Source: Gallaecimonas sp045291545
GTDB taxonomy: Bacteria > Pseudomonadota > Gammaproteobacteria > Enterobacterales > Gallaecimonadaceae
Assembly (NCBI RefSeq): GCF_045291545.1
Contig: NZ_CP149514.1
Coordinates: 1,240,001 to 1,304,000 of the forward strand
Direction: 5' to 3'
DNA: 64,000 nucleotides
A program made the position numbers and the translations under genes. The notes beneath the pieces are model-generated. The model saw only the letters and a program-made list of their open reading frames with translations. It ran no database searches and was not told where the DNA came from. Shown here piece after piece: positions 50,779 through 60,566 of the stretch (position 1 is its first letter; every line of letters starts with the position of its first letter).

Positions 50779-53310
50779 TTATTGTGGCGAAGGGGCTTGT
50801 GGCTGCCACTGCTGCCAGCCGTCCGGTGCTGACGCTTGCAACGGCAGCGGGCCATCTAGGGTATGGCCGCCGGGGCGGGTGGCAAATTGGATGCCGCCTT
50901 GCGCCATGCTGCTAAGCGAACCGCTTTTGACCGTCAGGCCAGAGAACAGGCCAAAATTGGCCTGAAAACCCGATTTTATCCAGAAGGTACTGTGGCTGGT
51001 AACCCAGCGGGCCGCCTGTTCATTAATGGCCAGCGTGAGCGACACGCCGCCACCGTCAGGGGTGATCTTGATGGCCTGTATTTCCCCGACCGGCAGATCC
51101 CGATACCACACCGGCGAGCCGACACTGAGGTCGCCGGCAACAGCGGCGGTGAGCGTGAACTGATGATGCGGGTAGGGGGTTTTGGCCAGGACAAAGCGTT
51201 GCTGCTTCGGCACTTTTTTGCCGATCACCGGCTGCACAGCAATGTAGCTGCCGAGCAGGGCATCCAGATGGCTGACGCCGCTAAGAGAAATATTCGGGGT
51301 GATCAGCCTAAAGCGGCTGCCTTTACGAGCAAAGCGGCTAGTCATGCCCGGCTTGAACTGCAAGCTCAAAATGCGCTGCTTGGCTTGATCGCTAATGTGG
51401 CTGACATGGCCGACTTGTGCGCCGAGGAATTTTACCGCCATACCGATTTGTGCTTCGGTGCCAGCTGGCACACTCAGCTGTACCGGCGGCTCGGTATTCA
51501 AAGCCGCCTGCTGTGAGGCATATAACGGCAGTTGCTTAGCCAACTGCGGGCGGCTGCTGGTGTGGGTGTCGACAATCATGATGGCGCCACCGGCCAGGGT
51601 TTTCAGATCCGGTACGGTAACCTTCACACCCTGTAATGATGCATCCACGGCCATCGCTGGCTGGAAATAAAAGCGCATGCCGCGGCGTAACTGGAAGCTG
51701 TTATTCAGGTTAATGGCAATATCGGCCTGTTGACCTTTGCTTGTCAGGGTGCTGCTAATGACCTCCCCAACCTGGAAGCCGTGCCACCGTACCGGCGCAC
51801 CTTTTGGCAGTGCCCGAGGGGGAGAGGCTGTTAAGGTCAGCAAATGGTGCTCAGAGGCCGGTTTGGGGTCGAGGGTAAAGCGAGCCCCGTAACTGGCCGC
51901 TTGCCCTTTGCCAGGCACCATGCGTACCGCGCCTTGCCACCAGTCCTTGACGCTGCTGGTGTTGACCTTGATGCCATCGAGACTGGCATCCACCGCTACG
52001 GGGTGGCTGGAATAGAAATGGGTCTGTTGGGTGACCAGGGTACGGTACTGGCTGTTAATGGAGACATTGGCAATGGCTTGATGGTCTTCCAGTTCCGAGT
52101 AAATCACTTCGCCAACTGTAAAGCCTTTGTACTGAACAGGGGTGCCGTCGGCCAGCTTCTGGTCGCTGGCGATTTGCACATAAAGTTCGCTATCGTTAGC
52201 GCTGGGGATGGGTGGGTTGTCATGTAAAACATGCCGACCATCTACACCGCTGAGCAAACGAATGTAGTGGGGGTGTAAAAGTGTCTGCACCTGAAAGTTC
52301 TTTAAGCTGCGTTCGGCTATCCAGGCATAGAAAGGGTCTATGGGTTTTTCGGTAAAGCCGACCAGAACACCGCTGTCATTGCTGTTAATGACTTCACCAA
52401 TAACATGCTGGCGCGCAATAACCGGTGTCCCCTGAGGCAGGTAGTGACCACCTCCAGGTACGTTGAGGTGTACCTGGTAGCTGAAACGGTGCGCCTTATC
52501 CAAGACAAAACGCTGGCCATAACGGGCCTTGGGAGAGTCATCCGGAGAATCCATGACCAGCCCACCGGTGAGCATTGGCACCAACCCCTGGCTTTCCACT
52601 TTGATACCCGACAAACTGGCTTTTACCTTCAGCCCTGAGACATCCTGAAAGCGGCTATCCCGTTTGACCAGATCGGCGTAGTTCTCATGGAAGGTGAGCT
52701 GCAATATTACCGCCCCAGCGGCTTTATCAAGCCGGTAACTGTGCACTTCCCCGACGGGCACGTGGCGGTAATAAACCGGTGAGCCTTCACTGAGAGAACC
52801 CAGGTCGTGCAGGGCCAGTTCAACCATAAAGACACCATCCGGTACCGGCTCCGGCGGTGGTGTACGCCGGGCGACAAAGTGCCGGCTAGGGTCGCCTTTA
52901 CCGGGCAGCATAGCGATGTAGTTACCGGAAATCAGGGTGTCAAGCCCCGACACGCCCAGCAGGCTGGCTTTGGGCTTGACCAGCCAGAATTGGGTCTTGG
53001 TCTTGAGTAGTGGTTCAAGATCCCGCATGGCATTGATGTGCGCTGTAAACTGACCGGTCTTGGCATTGAAGCTGAGATGGCTGACCACCCCGACCTTAAA
53101 GCCCTGATAGCGCAGTTCCGTTTTGCCCGGCACCAGGCCCTTGGCCTCCGGGAAAACCAGCGTCAGAGCCAGACCACGCTCGAGAAACTGCTGATAAACC
53201 AGGTAACTGGCCAAGGCCAGAGCCAGCACCGGTACCACCCATACCAGCGACAACCGCCGCACTTTGCGAACATTGGGTTTACCCAGCTTTTTGACGGCGG
53301 TTTCTTTCAT
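50779..53310 (-). CDS. letB: LetB (YebT), seven-MCE-domain lipid transport tube
   Basis: An 843-residue MCE protein (E. coli LetB 877) with one N-terminal transmembrane helix (LVWVVPVLALALASYLV) and seven MCE domains in series. Each has a G-x-P/V-V-x-(Y/F)-x-G-x-x-V-G-x-(V/I) signature, for example LVPGKTELRYQGFKVGVV, LPKGAPVRWHGFQVGEV and LSVGSPVWYRDLPVGEI. Homologues form a periplasm-spanning lipid tunnel. Start 53310 (MKETAVKKLGKPNV) is chosen by the family N-terminus. It overlaps letA by 32 bases. Confidence 0.95.
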   Translation of the reverse strand: MKETAVKKLGKPNVRKVRRLSLVWVVPVLALALASYLVYQQFLERGLALTLVFPEAKGLVPGKTELRYQGFKVGVVSHLSFNAKTGQFTAHINAMRDLEPLLKTKTQFWLVKPKASLLGVSGLDTLISGNYIAMLPGKGDPSRHFVARRTPPPEPVPDGVFMVELALHDLGSLSEGSPVYYRHVPVGEVHSYRLDKAAGAVILQLTFHENYADLVKRDSRFQDVSGLKVKASLSGIKVESQGLVPMLTGGLVMDSPDDSPKARYGQRFVLDKAHRFSYQVHLNVPGGGHYLPQGTPVIARQHVIGEVINSNDSGVLVGFTEKPIDPFYAWIAERSLKNFQVQTLLHPHYIRLLSGVDGRHVLHDNPPIPSANDSELYVQIASDQKLADGTPVQYKGFTVGEVIYSELEDHQAIANVSINSQYRTLVTQQTHFYSSHPVAVDASLDGIKVNTSSVKDWWQGAVRMVPGKGQAASYGARFTLDPKPASEHHLLTLTASPPRALPKGAPVRWHGFQVGEVISSTLTSKGQQADIAINLNNSFQLRRGMRFYFQPAMAVDASLQGVKVTVPDLKTLAGGAIMIVDTHTSSRPQLAKQLPLYASQQAALNTEPPVQLSVPAGTEAQIGMAVKFLGAQVGHVSHISDQAKQRILSLQFKPGMTSRFARKGSRFRLITPNISLSGVSHLDALLGSYIAVQPVIGKKVPKQQRFVLAKTPYPHHQFTLTAAVAGDLSVGSPVWYRDLPVGEIQAIKITPDGGGVSLTLAINEQAARWVTSHSTFWIKSGFQANFGLFSGLTVKSGSLSSMAQGGIQFATRPGGHTLDGPLPLQASAPDGWQQWQPQAPSPQ

Positions 53311-54481
53311 CTTGTATCCATAGCCAACGGGTATCGAAACGGCGGGCCGCAAACATGGTTAGAAGTACCACCATGGCAAAAGGCGTGGCTGCCGGGCCAA
53401 CCCGGAATTGAGACAGAAGTCCTTGATCAACAAGGGTAACCATAATGGCGATAACAAAAATATCCAACATCGACCAGCGGCCGATGAAGTTTACCACCCG
53501 ATACAGCTGTTGAGCCCGTCGGGGGCTGAACTGCTGGCGTTGGGACTGCACTAAGATGGTGCCCAGCATCAGGATTTTACCCACCGGCACCACAATGGAG
53601 GCAACAAAAACGATAACGGCGATACTCGGGCTGCCATTTTTGGCCAGGGTGATCACGCCTGAAAAAATGGTGTCAGAGCCGGTTGCGCCAAAATGGGTGG
53701 TGTAAGACATGGCCAGTACATTGGCAGGGATCAGTAAAATGACGGACGCTACCAACAGGCTCCAGCATAGCCGCTTGCCGCTGACCGGACGGCTTTCCAG
53801 CCACTGCTGGCAGCGCCAACAGCGGTGAGCTCCCGCCGCGTTCAGGCCATGGCAGCGCGGGCAAGCACGCAACCCGGTTACCGCCGTCGGCGGCTGACTG
53901 GCGATGCGTTGCCACAGCACCGCCGGGCGGATCCCCTGGATCAGCGCTGCCATGGCTAACTGGCCCAACACCAATGCCAGAATACCGCTTCGAAAGTGCA
54001 AATCGCCGATATCAGCCAGTTTCACCATGGAAACGCACAGGCCCACCAGCAGAATGTCGAGCATGCACCATTCACGTAGTTCCCCTAACGCCACCATACT
54101 TTGGCGGCGCATATAGCCGTCCGGCGCGAACAGCACAACCAGCAACAAGATAGCCAACAGGCAGGGCACAACCAGCGCGGTGAGAAAAACCAGCATGGAT
54201 GGGAGCCACTGGCCTTCCTGGGCCAGCTTGATGATCCCGCCAAGCAAGGTGGCTTCGTTATTAATACCCACCACGGAAAACCCTAATAACGGCAACACCA
54301 ACAGGCTCAGGCTGGCCGTCAGTAGTACCAACGCCAGGGCTGTTAGCCAGCGGGTGGCAAGGGGGGAACCATCAGCAATAGGGGCGCCACAACGGGGGCA
54401 CCAGGCGCGCTGGCTAAGATCCAGCACACAACCTTGCATGTGCAGTTGGCAATGGGGGCAAACCAGTTGGGCGTCTGACAT
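53279..54481 (-). CDS. letA: LetA (YebS), membrane partner of LetB
   Basis: A 400-residue PqiA-family protein (E. coli 427). Two zinc-ribbon modules (CPHCQLHMQGCVL...CPRC near residue 8, and CPRCHGLNAAGAHRCWRC in the middle) each precede a block of four transmembrane helices. It hands lipids to LetB. The frame is open to 54592, but a promoter (TTGAGC-N17-TATAGT) lies inside that extension, so start 54481 (MSDAQLVCPHC) is preferred. It lies divergent to prpB. Confidence 0.93.
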   Translation of the reverse strand: MSDAQLVCPHCQLHMQGCVLDLSQRAWCPRCGAPIADGSPLATRWLTALALVLLTASLSLLVLPLLGFSVVGINNEATLLGGIIKLAQEGQWLPSMLVFLTALVVPCLLAILLLVVLFAPDGYMRRQSMVALGELREWCMLDILLVGLCVSMVKLADIGDLHFRSGILALVLGQLAMAALIQGIRPAVLWQRIASQPPTAVTGLRACPRCHGLNAAGAHRCWRCQQWLESRPVSGKRLCWSLLVASVILLIPANVLAMSYTTHFGATGSDTIFSGVITLAKNGSPSIAVIVFVASIVVPVGKILMLGTILVQSQRQQFSPRRAQQLYRVVNFIGRWSMLDIFVIAIMVTLVDQGLLSQFRVGPAATPFAMVVLLTMFAARRFDTRWLWIQDERNRRQKAG

Positions 54482-54508
54482 AAGCAGCCAGGTGATTAGC
54501 AGGGCTTT

Positions 54509-54537
54509 ACTATAGCGATGCCATGCCATCGGCTCAA
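54509..54537 (-). promoter_or_regulatory. letA promoter
   Basis: On the minus strand TTGAGC (54532-54537) and TATAGT (54509-54514) are 17 bases apart, giving a leader of about 20 bases before the letA ATG at 54481. Confidence 0.6.
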
Positions 54538-54558
54538 CTGGCTTAGCTGCAAGTTGAC

Positions 54559-54570
54559 GTTTACGTAAAC
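54559..54570. promoter_or_regulatory. Perfect palindrome GTTTACGTAAAC upstream of prpB
   Basis: A perfect 12-base palindrome begins at the last base of a -35-like TTGACG (54554-54559), about 45 bases before prpB. The position suggests an operator for the methylcitrate operon. It resembles MerR- or GntR-type sites of fatty-acid and branched-chain catabolism genes; the regulator gene is not in the window. Confidence 0.5.
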
Positions 54571-54615
54571 CGGCTTTAGGCTTGAGGGCCACCGAAAAAA
54601 TCTGTGAGGTTCGTC

Positions 54616-55488
54616 ATGTCCCAGGGACGCCGTTTTCGTGAGTTAGTTGCCTCTGAACAGCCGCTGCAAATCGCCGGCACTATCAATGCCTATATGGCCA
54701 AAATGGCTGAGGCTTCTGGCTTTAAGGCGCTCTACCTGTCTGGCGCCGGCGTTGCCAACGCGTCCTTTGGCTTGCCGGATCTGGCCATTACCACCATGAA
54801 TGACGTGGTTACCGACGCTGAGCGTATTACCGGTGCTACCGATCTGCCGCTGCTGGTCGACATTGATGTGGGCTGGGGCGGGGCATTCAATATTGCTCGT
54901 ACCGTTCAATCCATGGAACGCGCTGGTGTGGCGGCGGTGCACATGGAAGATCAGGTGAGCCAGAAGCGCTGTGGCCATCGCCCGAATAAAGAAATTGTTA
55001 CCGTCACGGAAATGCAAGATCGCATCAAAGCGGCTGTTGATGCCCGCCGCGACGACAACTTTGTGATCATGGCGCGCACCGATGCCCTGGCTGTTGAAGG
55101 TCTTGATAGTGCCGTGGAACGGGCCGCCGCCTACGTGGAAGCCGGTGCCGACATGATCTTCGCCGAGGCCATGACCGACTTAGCTCATTACGATCGCATG
55201 AAAGCGGCGGTCAAGGTGCCGGTACTGGCCAACATGACCGAGTTTGGTAAAACCGAGCTGTACCATAAAGACCAACTGGCCAAGCACGGTGTCGACATGG
55301 TGTTGTATCCGCTGTCAGCCTTCCGTGCCGCCAATGCTGCGGCCTTGAAAGTGTTTCAGGCCATTTTGCAAGACGGCCATCAGAACGCCGTGGTTGACAG
55401 TATGCAAACCCGTGCCGAGCTGTACGAGTTTCTTAACTATCACCGCTTTGAAGAAAAACTCGACGCCCTGTTCAGTCAGAAAAAGTAA
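54616..55488 (+). CDS. prpB: 2-methylisocitrate lyase
   Basis: PrpB splits 2-methylisocitrate to pyruvate and succinate in propionate breakdown. The 290-residue protein (E. coli 296) has the motif DQVSQKRCGHRPNKE (catalytic KRCGH), VDIDVGWGGAFNIARTV, and FVIMARTDALAVEGLD. Start 54616 (MSQGRRFREL) has GAGG nine bases upstream. It opens the prpB-prpC-acnD-prpF operon. Confidence 0.96.
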   Translation: MSQGRRFRELVASEQPLQIAGTINAYMAKMAEASGFKALYLSGAGVANASFGLPDLAITTMNDVVTDAERITGATDLPLLVDIDVGWGGAFNIARTVQSMERAGVAAVHMEDQVSQKRCGHRPNKEIVTVTEMQDRIKAAVDARRDDNFVIMARTDALAVEGLDSAVERAAAYVEAGADMIFAEAMTDLAHYDRMKAAVKVPVLANMTEFGKTELYHKDQLAKHGVDMVLYPLSAFRAANAAALKVFQAILQDGHQNAVVDSMQTRAELYEFLNYHRFEEKLDALFSQKK

Positions 55489-55502
55489 AAGGAATATACC
55501 CT

Positions 55503-56627
55503 ATGGTTGATAAAGCATTGAGTGGTGCCGGCCTGCGTGGCCAGGTTGCCGGTGTAACCAGTATCTGTACTGTCGGTACGGCCGGCAATGGCCTGCATTA
55601 CCGCGGTTACGACATTGAAACCCTGGCAGAAAAAGCCAGTTTTGAAGAAGTGGCTTACCTGCTGCTGCGCGGTGAATTACCTACGGCCACTGAGCTGGCT
55701 GAGTATAAAACCCGCCTCAAATCCATGCGTAAGCTGCCCGCGCCGCTGTGTGAAGTGCTCGAACGAGTCCCGGCTGACGCGCATCCAATGGATGTCATGC
55801 GTACCGGCTGCTCGATGCTCGGTAACCTCGAGCAAGAAGGCGACTTTGCCAACGAGATGACCGTGGCTGATCGGCTGTTGGCTACCTTGCCGGGCATCAT
55901 CAACTACTGGTATCGCTTCAGCCATGACGGCGTTCGCATCGACACTGACAGCGACAGCGACTCCATTGGCGGCCACTTCCTGCATCTGCTGCACGGTAAG
56001 GCGCCGTCAGCACTGCATGAAAAAGTGATGAATGTGTCACTTATCCTTTACGCAGAGCACGAATTCAATGCCTCGACCTTCACTGCGCGGGTCTGTGCAT
56101 CAACACTGTCAGACATGCATTCTTGCGTTACGGGGGCTATCGGTTCCTTGCGTGGCCCGCTTCATGGTGGCGCCAACGAAATGGCCATGGCCATGATTGA
56201 GCCTTGGCAAAGTGAAGAACAGGCCCGTGAGCAGCTGGCCGCAATGCTGGCCCGCAAAGACAAAATCATGGGCTTTGGTCACGCCATTTATCGTACCAAA
56301 GATCCGCGCAACGCCATTATCAAACAGTGGTCGAAAAAACTGGCTGAAGAATTCGGTGACGACACCTTGTACCGGGTTTCAGAGGCCACCGAGCAGTTCA
56401 TGTGGGACGAAAAGAAACTGTTCCCCAATGCGGACTTTTTCCATGCCAGTGCCTATCACTACATGGGCATTCCCACCAAGTTGTTTACGCCCATCTTTGT
56501 TTGTTCCCGTGTCTCGGGTTGGACTGCGCACATCATGGAACAGCGGGCCAACAACCGCATCATCCGCCCCAGCGCCGAATACACCGGCCCAGAGCCGCGT
56601 GAATTTACTGCCATCGAGCAGCGCTAA
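55503..56627 (+). CDS. prpC: 2-methylcitrate synthase
   Basis: PrpC condenses propionyl-CoA and oxaloacetate. The 374-residue citrate-synthase-fold protein (E. coli 389) has YRGYDIETLAEKASFEEVAY, the histidine motif GSLRGPLHGGANEMAM, GFGHAIYRTKDPRN, and a Ser/Asp-type active site near the C-terminus. It lies 14 bases after prpB. Its end precedes a GC-rich terminator. TCA citrate synthase is longer and differs in the N-terminus, so PrpC is preferred; the operon context supports it. Confidence 0.94.
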   Translation: MVDKALSGAGLRGQVAGVTSICTVGTAGNGLHYRGYDIETLAEKASFEEVAYLLLRGELPTATELAEYKTRLKSMRKLPAPLCEVLERVPADAHPMDVMRTGCSMLGNLEQEGDFANEMTVADRLLATLPGIINYWYRFSHDGVRIDTDSDSDSIGGHFLHLLHGKAPSALHEKVMNVSLILYAEHEFNASTFTARVCASTLSDMHSCVTGAIGSLRGPLHGGANEMAMAMIEPWQSEEQAREQLAAMLARKDKIMGFGHAIYRTKDPRNAIIKQWSKKLAEEFGDDTLYRVSEATEQFMWDEKKLFPNADFFHASAYHYMGIPTKLFTPIFVCSRVSGWTAHIMEQRANNRIIRPSAEYTGPEPREFTAIEQR

Positions 56628-56636
56628 AAGGTGAGT

Positions 56637-56663
56637 GGGGGCGCAACGCGCCCCCTGTTTTTT
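56637..56663 (+). terminator. Terminator-like hairpin between prpC and acnD
   Basis: GGGGGCGC (56637-56644) and GCGCCCCC (56648-56655) close on AAC and are followed by TGTTTTTT. It lies inside the prp operon, so it probably reduces expression of acnD relative to prpBC. Confidence 0.75.
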
Positions 56664-56683
56664 CCCCTACGGAATGTCGGCTT

Positions 56684-59281
56684 ATGAATACCCAATACCG
56701 CAAGCCCCTGCCGGGCACCAATTTACAGTTTTTCGATACCCGGGCGGCAGTTGACGCCATTCGCCCGGGTGCTTACGACAGCCTGCCTTATACCTCACGG
56801 ATCCTGGCTGAAAACCTGGTCCGACGCTGTGACCCCGAGCAACTGACCGCCGCGCTGAGCCAGCTGGTGGAGCGCAAACGGGATCTGGATTTCCCCTGGT
56901 TTCCGGCGCGGGTGGTTTGTCATGACATCCTTGGCCAGACGGCACTGGTGGATCTGGCCGGCCTGCGTGATGCCATTGCTGAACAGGGCGGCGACCCGGC
57001 GAAAGTGAACCCGGTGGTGCCGACACAGCTGATTGTCGACCATTCCCTGGCGGTGGAACATGCCGGCTTTGAAAAGGATGCCTTTGAGAAAAACCGCGCT
57101 ATTGAAGAGCGCCGTAACGAAGATCGCTTCCACTTCATCAACTGGACCAAAACCGCCTTTGAAAATGTTGATGTGATCCCGCCGGGGAACGGCATCATGC
57201 ACCAGATCAATCTCGAGAAAATGTCGCCGGTGGTACAGGTGCGTGACGGTGTGGCTTTCCCCGATACCTGTGTTGGTACTGACAGCCACACGCCGATGGT
57301 TGATGCCCTGGGAGTGATTTCCGTTGGCGTGGGCGGCCTGGAAGCCGAAAGCGTGATGCTCGGTCGGGCTTCTTACATGCGCCTGCCGGATATTGTCGGT
57401 GTGGAACTGAGCGGCCAGCTCAAACCGGGCATTACCGGTACTGATCTGGTACTGGCGTTGACCGAGTTCTTGCGCAAAGAACGGGTTGTCGGCGCTTATC
57501 TGGAATTTTTTGGCGACGGTGCCCGGCGCCTGAGTGTCGGTGACCGTGCCACTATCTCCAATATGACCCCGGAATACGGCGCCACTGCCGCCATGTTCTC
57601 CATTGATGAACAGACCATTGATTACCTGCGTCTGACCGGCCGTGAAGACGAGCAGGTCAAACTGGTGGAGCACTTTGCCAAAACAACGGGCCTGTGGTCT
57701 GACAGTCTCGACAAGGTGGAGTACGAGCGAGTACTGCGCTTTGATATGAGTCAGGTTGAACGTACCCTGGCTGGCCCGTCCAACCCCCATGCCCGTTTGC
57801 CGGTGTCGGAACTCGCCCAGCGCGGTATCGCCGGTGCCTGGAGTGAAGAGCCGGGTAAAATGCCCGATGGCGCCGTGATCATCGCTGCCATTACCAGTTG
57901 TACCAATACCTCTAACCCGCGCAACATGGTGGCCGCTGGCCTGATTGCCCGCAACGCCAATCGTCTTGGCCTGCTGCGTAAGCCTTGGGTTAAAACGTCA
58001 CTGGCCCCCGGCTCGAAAACGGTCAAGATGTATCTTGAAGAAGCTAATCTGCTGCCAGAGTTGGAGCAACTGGGCTTTGGTGTGGTGGCCTACGCCTGTA
58101 CCACCTGTAATGGCATGAGTGGTGCCCTGGACCCGGCCATTCAGCAGGAGATCATTGACCGCGATCTGTTCAGTACCGCCGTACTCAGTGGTAACCGTAA
58201 TTTTGATGGCCGTATTCACCCCTATGCCAAACAGGCGTTTTTGGCATCGCCACCGCTGGTGGTGGCTTACGCCATTGCCGGCACCATCCGCTTTGACATA
58301 GAAAAAGATGTATTGGGTTATGACCAGCAAGGTCAGCCGGTGACCTTAAAAGACATTTGGCCCGATGACGCAGAAATCGATGCCATCGTCGCCAAGGCGG
58401 TGAAGCCGGAGCAATTTCATCAGGTATACGACCCCATGTTTGCGCTCAAGGTGGACTTTGGCGAGCAGGGACAACCGCTTTATGACTGGCGGCCACAAAG
58501 CACCTACATTCGCCGCCCACCTTACTGGGAAGGGGCCTTGGCAGCCAAACCAGTATTAGCCGGGATGCGGCCGCTGGCAGTGCTGGGTGACAACATCACC
58601 ACTGACCATTTATCGCCGTCCAATGCCATTTTGCCCACCAGTGCAGCCGGTGAGTACCTGGCCAAGATGGGCCTGCCGGAAGAGGACTTTAACTCTTACG
58701 CCACCCACCGCGGCGATCACCTGACAGCGCAGCGCGCTACCTTCGCTAACCCGAAGTTGCTCAATGAAATGGTGCGGGATGATAACGGCGAGGTGAAGCA
58801 GGGTTCACTGGCGCGTATCGAACCGGAAGGGAAGGTGACCCGGATGTGGGAAGCCATCGAAACCTACATGAACCGTAAACAGCCGCTGTGCATTATTGCC
58901 GGTGCCGATTATGGTCAGGGCTCGTCTCGCGATTGGGCGGCCAAAGGGGTACGACTGGCCGGGGTTGAGGCCATTGTTGCTGAAGGGTTTGAACGTATCC
59001 ATCGTACTAACCTGGTCGGCATGGGCGTATTGCCGCTGGAGTTTATGGCCGGTACTACCCGTAAAACCCTGGCCATTGACGGCACGGAAACCTTTGATGT
59101 GCAGGGAACACCGGCAGCGGGCGCCACCTTAACCTTGGTTATTCATCGCCAAGATGGGGAGTCTGTAACAGTGCCGGTGCGTTGCCGTCTCGACACCGAG
59201 GAAGAAGTGCGTATCTACAGCGCCGGTGGTGTGTTACAACGCTTCGCCAAAGATTTTCTGGAAGCCGAAGCGGCCAGTTAA
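56684..59281 (+). CDS. acnD: 2-methylcitrate dehydratase, Fe/S-dependent (AcnD)
   Basis: AcnD dehydrates 2-methylcitrate and works with PrpF in place of PrpD. The 865-residue aconitase-family enzyme has the cluster Cys residues in ITSCTNTSNPRNM and YACTTCNGMSG, GTDSHTPMVDALGVISVGVGG, GDNITTDHLSPS and DYGQGSSRDWAAKGVRLAGV. Its length and the prpF partner separate it from AcnA. It starts 56 bases after prpC. Confidence 0.94.
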   Translation: MNTQYRKPLPGTNLQFFDTRAAVDAIRPGAYDSLPYTSRILAENLVRRCDPEQLTAALSQLVERKRDLDFPWFPARVVCHDILGQTALVDLAGLRDAIAEQGGDPAKVNPVVPTQLIVDHSLAVEHAGFEKDAFEKNRAIEERRNEDRFHFINWTKTAFENVDVIPPGNGIMHQINLEKMSPVVQVRDGVAFPDTCVGTDSHTPMVDALGVISVGVGGLEAESVMLGRASYMRLPDIVGVELSGQLKPGITGTDLVLALTEFLRKERVVGAYLEFFGDGARRLSVGDRATISNMTPEYGATAAMFSIDEQTIDYLRLTGREDEQVKLVEHFAKTTGLWSDSLDKVEYERVLRFDMSQVERTLAGPSNPHARLPVSELAQRGIAGAWSEEPGKMPDGAVIIAAITSCTNTSNPRNMVAAGLIARNANRLGLLRKPWVKTSLAPGSKTVKMYLEEANLLPELEQLGFGVVAYACTTCNGMSGALDPAIQQEIIDRDLFSTAVLSGNRNFDGRIHPYAKQAFLASPPLVVAYAIAGTIRFDIEKDVLGYDQQGQPVTLKDIWPDDAEIDAIVAKAVKPEQFHQVYDPMFALKVDFGEQGQPLYDWRPQSTYIRRPPYWEGALAAKPVLAGMRPLAVLGDNITTDHLSPSNAILPTSAAGEYLAKMGLPEEDFNSYATHRGDHLTAQRATFANPKLLNEMVRDDNGEVKQGSLARIEPEGKVTRMWEAIETYMNRKQPLCIIAGADYGQGSSRDWAAKGVRLAGVEAIVAEGFERIHRTNLVGMGVLPLEFMAGTTRKTLAIDGTETFDVQGTPAAGATLTLVIHRQDGESVTVPVRCRLDTEEEVRIYSAGGVLQRFAKDFLEAEAAS

Positions 59282-59286
59282 AAGCT

Positions 59287-59314
59287 AAAGGCGGCGCACA
59301 GCGCCGCTTTTTTT
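59287..59314 (+). terminator. Terminator-like hairpin between acnD and prpF
   Basis: GCGGCGC (59291-59297) and GCGCCGC (59301-59307), loop ACA, then seven T. It lies directly before the prpF Shine-Dalgarno and is the second hairpin of this kind inside the prp operon. Confidence 0.82.
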
Positions 59315-59325
59315 GGAGTGAAACA

Positions 59326-60498
59326 ATGGCAAACCTTCCACAAATTCGTATTCCTGCGACCTACATGCGTGGTGGCACCTCTAAAGGGGTGTTTTTCAAT
59401 CTCAGCGACTTGCCGGAACGCGCGCGCAGCGCTGGCCCGGCCAGAGATGCGTTACTGTTACGGGTCATTGGCAGCCCAGATCCCTACGCTAAACAGACTG
59501 ACGGCATGGGTGGCGCCACATCATCGACATCCAAAGCCGTGATCCTGTCGAAAAGTACTGAACCGGGTCATGACGTTGACTACCTGTTTGGCCAAGTCGC
59601 CATTGACCGTCCCTTTGTCGACTGGAGTGGCAACTGCGGCAACCTGACGGCGGCGGTGGGGGCTTTTGCTATCAGCCAGGGGCTGGTGGCAGCGGTGCCC
59701 GCCAACGGTATCGCCACAGTACGGATCTGGCAGGTTAATACGCAAAAAACCATTATTGCCCGTATTCCGATGACCGATGGCCATGTTCAGGAAACCGGTG
59801 ATTTTGAACTCGATGGCGTGACCTTTCCGGCAGCGGAAGTCGAGATTGAGTTTGTTGACCCGGCAGCCGGGGATGGGGCCTTATTCCCTACCGGCAATAC
59901 TGTCGACACTCTTGAAGTGCCCGGTGTTGGTAGCCTGTCGGCGACCCTGATCAACGCCGGTATTCCCACCATTTTTGTCAATGCCGCCGATATTGGTTAC
60001 ACCGGTACCGAGCTGCAGGGCGACATCAACAGTGACGAGCAAGCACTGGCGAAGTTTGAGCTGATCCGGGCCTATGGCGCCGTCAGGATGGGGCTGATTG
60101 AGCATGTTGATGATGCCGCCGGCCGCCAGCATACGCCAAAAGTGGCTTTTGTGGCGCCGCCAGCTGCCTATCGCGCTTCCAGCGGTAAGCTGATTGGCGC
60201 CGAGGATATCGACCTGCTGGTGCGGGCCATGTCCATGGGTAAGCTGCACCACGCCATGATGGGGACAGCGGCGGTGGCGATTGCTACCGCTGCGGTGATC
60301 CCAGGTACGCTGGTGAATCAGGCGGCTGCAGGGCAGGTCAGTGGTTCAGTACGCTTTGGCCATCCTTCCGGCACCTTGAAAGTGGGCGCCCAAGCCAGTG
60401 CACAGGGCGGCCAATGGCAAGTGTCGGGTGTCACCATGAGCCGCAGTGCCCGGGTTCTCATGGAAGGCTGGGTGCGGGTTCCGCAAGACAGCTTTTGA
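59326..60498 (+). CDS. prpF: 2-methylaconitate isomerase PrpF
   Basis: PrpF isomerises the 2-methylaconitate product so that AcnD can complete 2-methylisocitrate formation. The 390-residue diaminopimelate-epimerase-fold protein shows PATYMRGGTSKGVFF at the start, DGMGGATSSTSKAVIL and DWSGNCGNLTAAVGAFAI (catalytic-site region). The longer open frame to 59182 overlaps acnD; ATG 59326 follows GGAG and is preferred. Confidence 0.94.
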   Translation: MANLPQIRIPATYMRGGTSKGVFFNLSDLPERARSAGPARDALLLRVIGSPDPYAKQTDGMGGATSSTSKAVILSKSTEPGHDVDYLFGQVAIDRPFVDWSGNCGNLTAAVGAFAISQGLVAAVPANGIATVRIWQVNTQKTIIARIPMTDGHVQETGDFELDGVTFPAAEVEIEFVDPAAGDGALFPTGNTVDTLEVPGVGSLSATLINAGIPTIFVNAADIGYTGTELQGDINSDEQALAKFELIRAYGAVRMGLIEHVDDAAGRQHTPKVAFVAPPAAYRASSGKLIGAEDIDLLVRAMSMGKLHHAMMGTAAVAIATAAVIPGTLVNQAAAGQVSGSVRFGHPSGTLKVGAQASAQGGQWQVSGVTMSRSARVLMEGWVRVPQDSF

Positions 60499-60566
60499 GC
60501 AATGTTCAGGGTTGTGTCAGTGAGTGTTGCCATACTCAATCGTAGCTTGATAAAGAAGGAATTTTT

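Noticed and set aside
56795..57790. A 331-codon open frame antisense to acnD
   Set aside because: Fully inside a complete conserved gene; the translation is compositionally odd and has no family motif.
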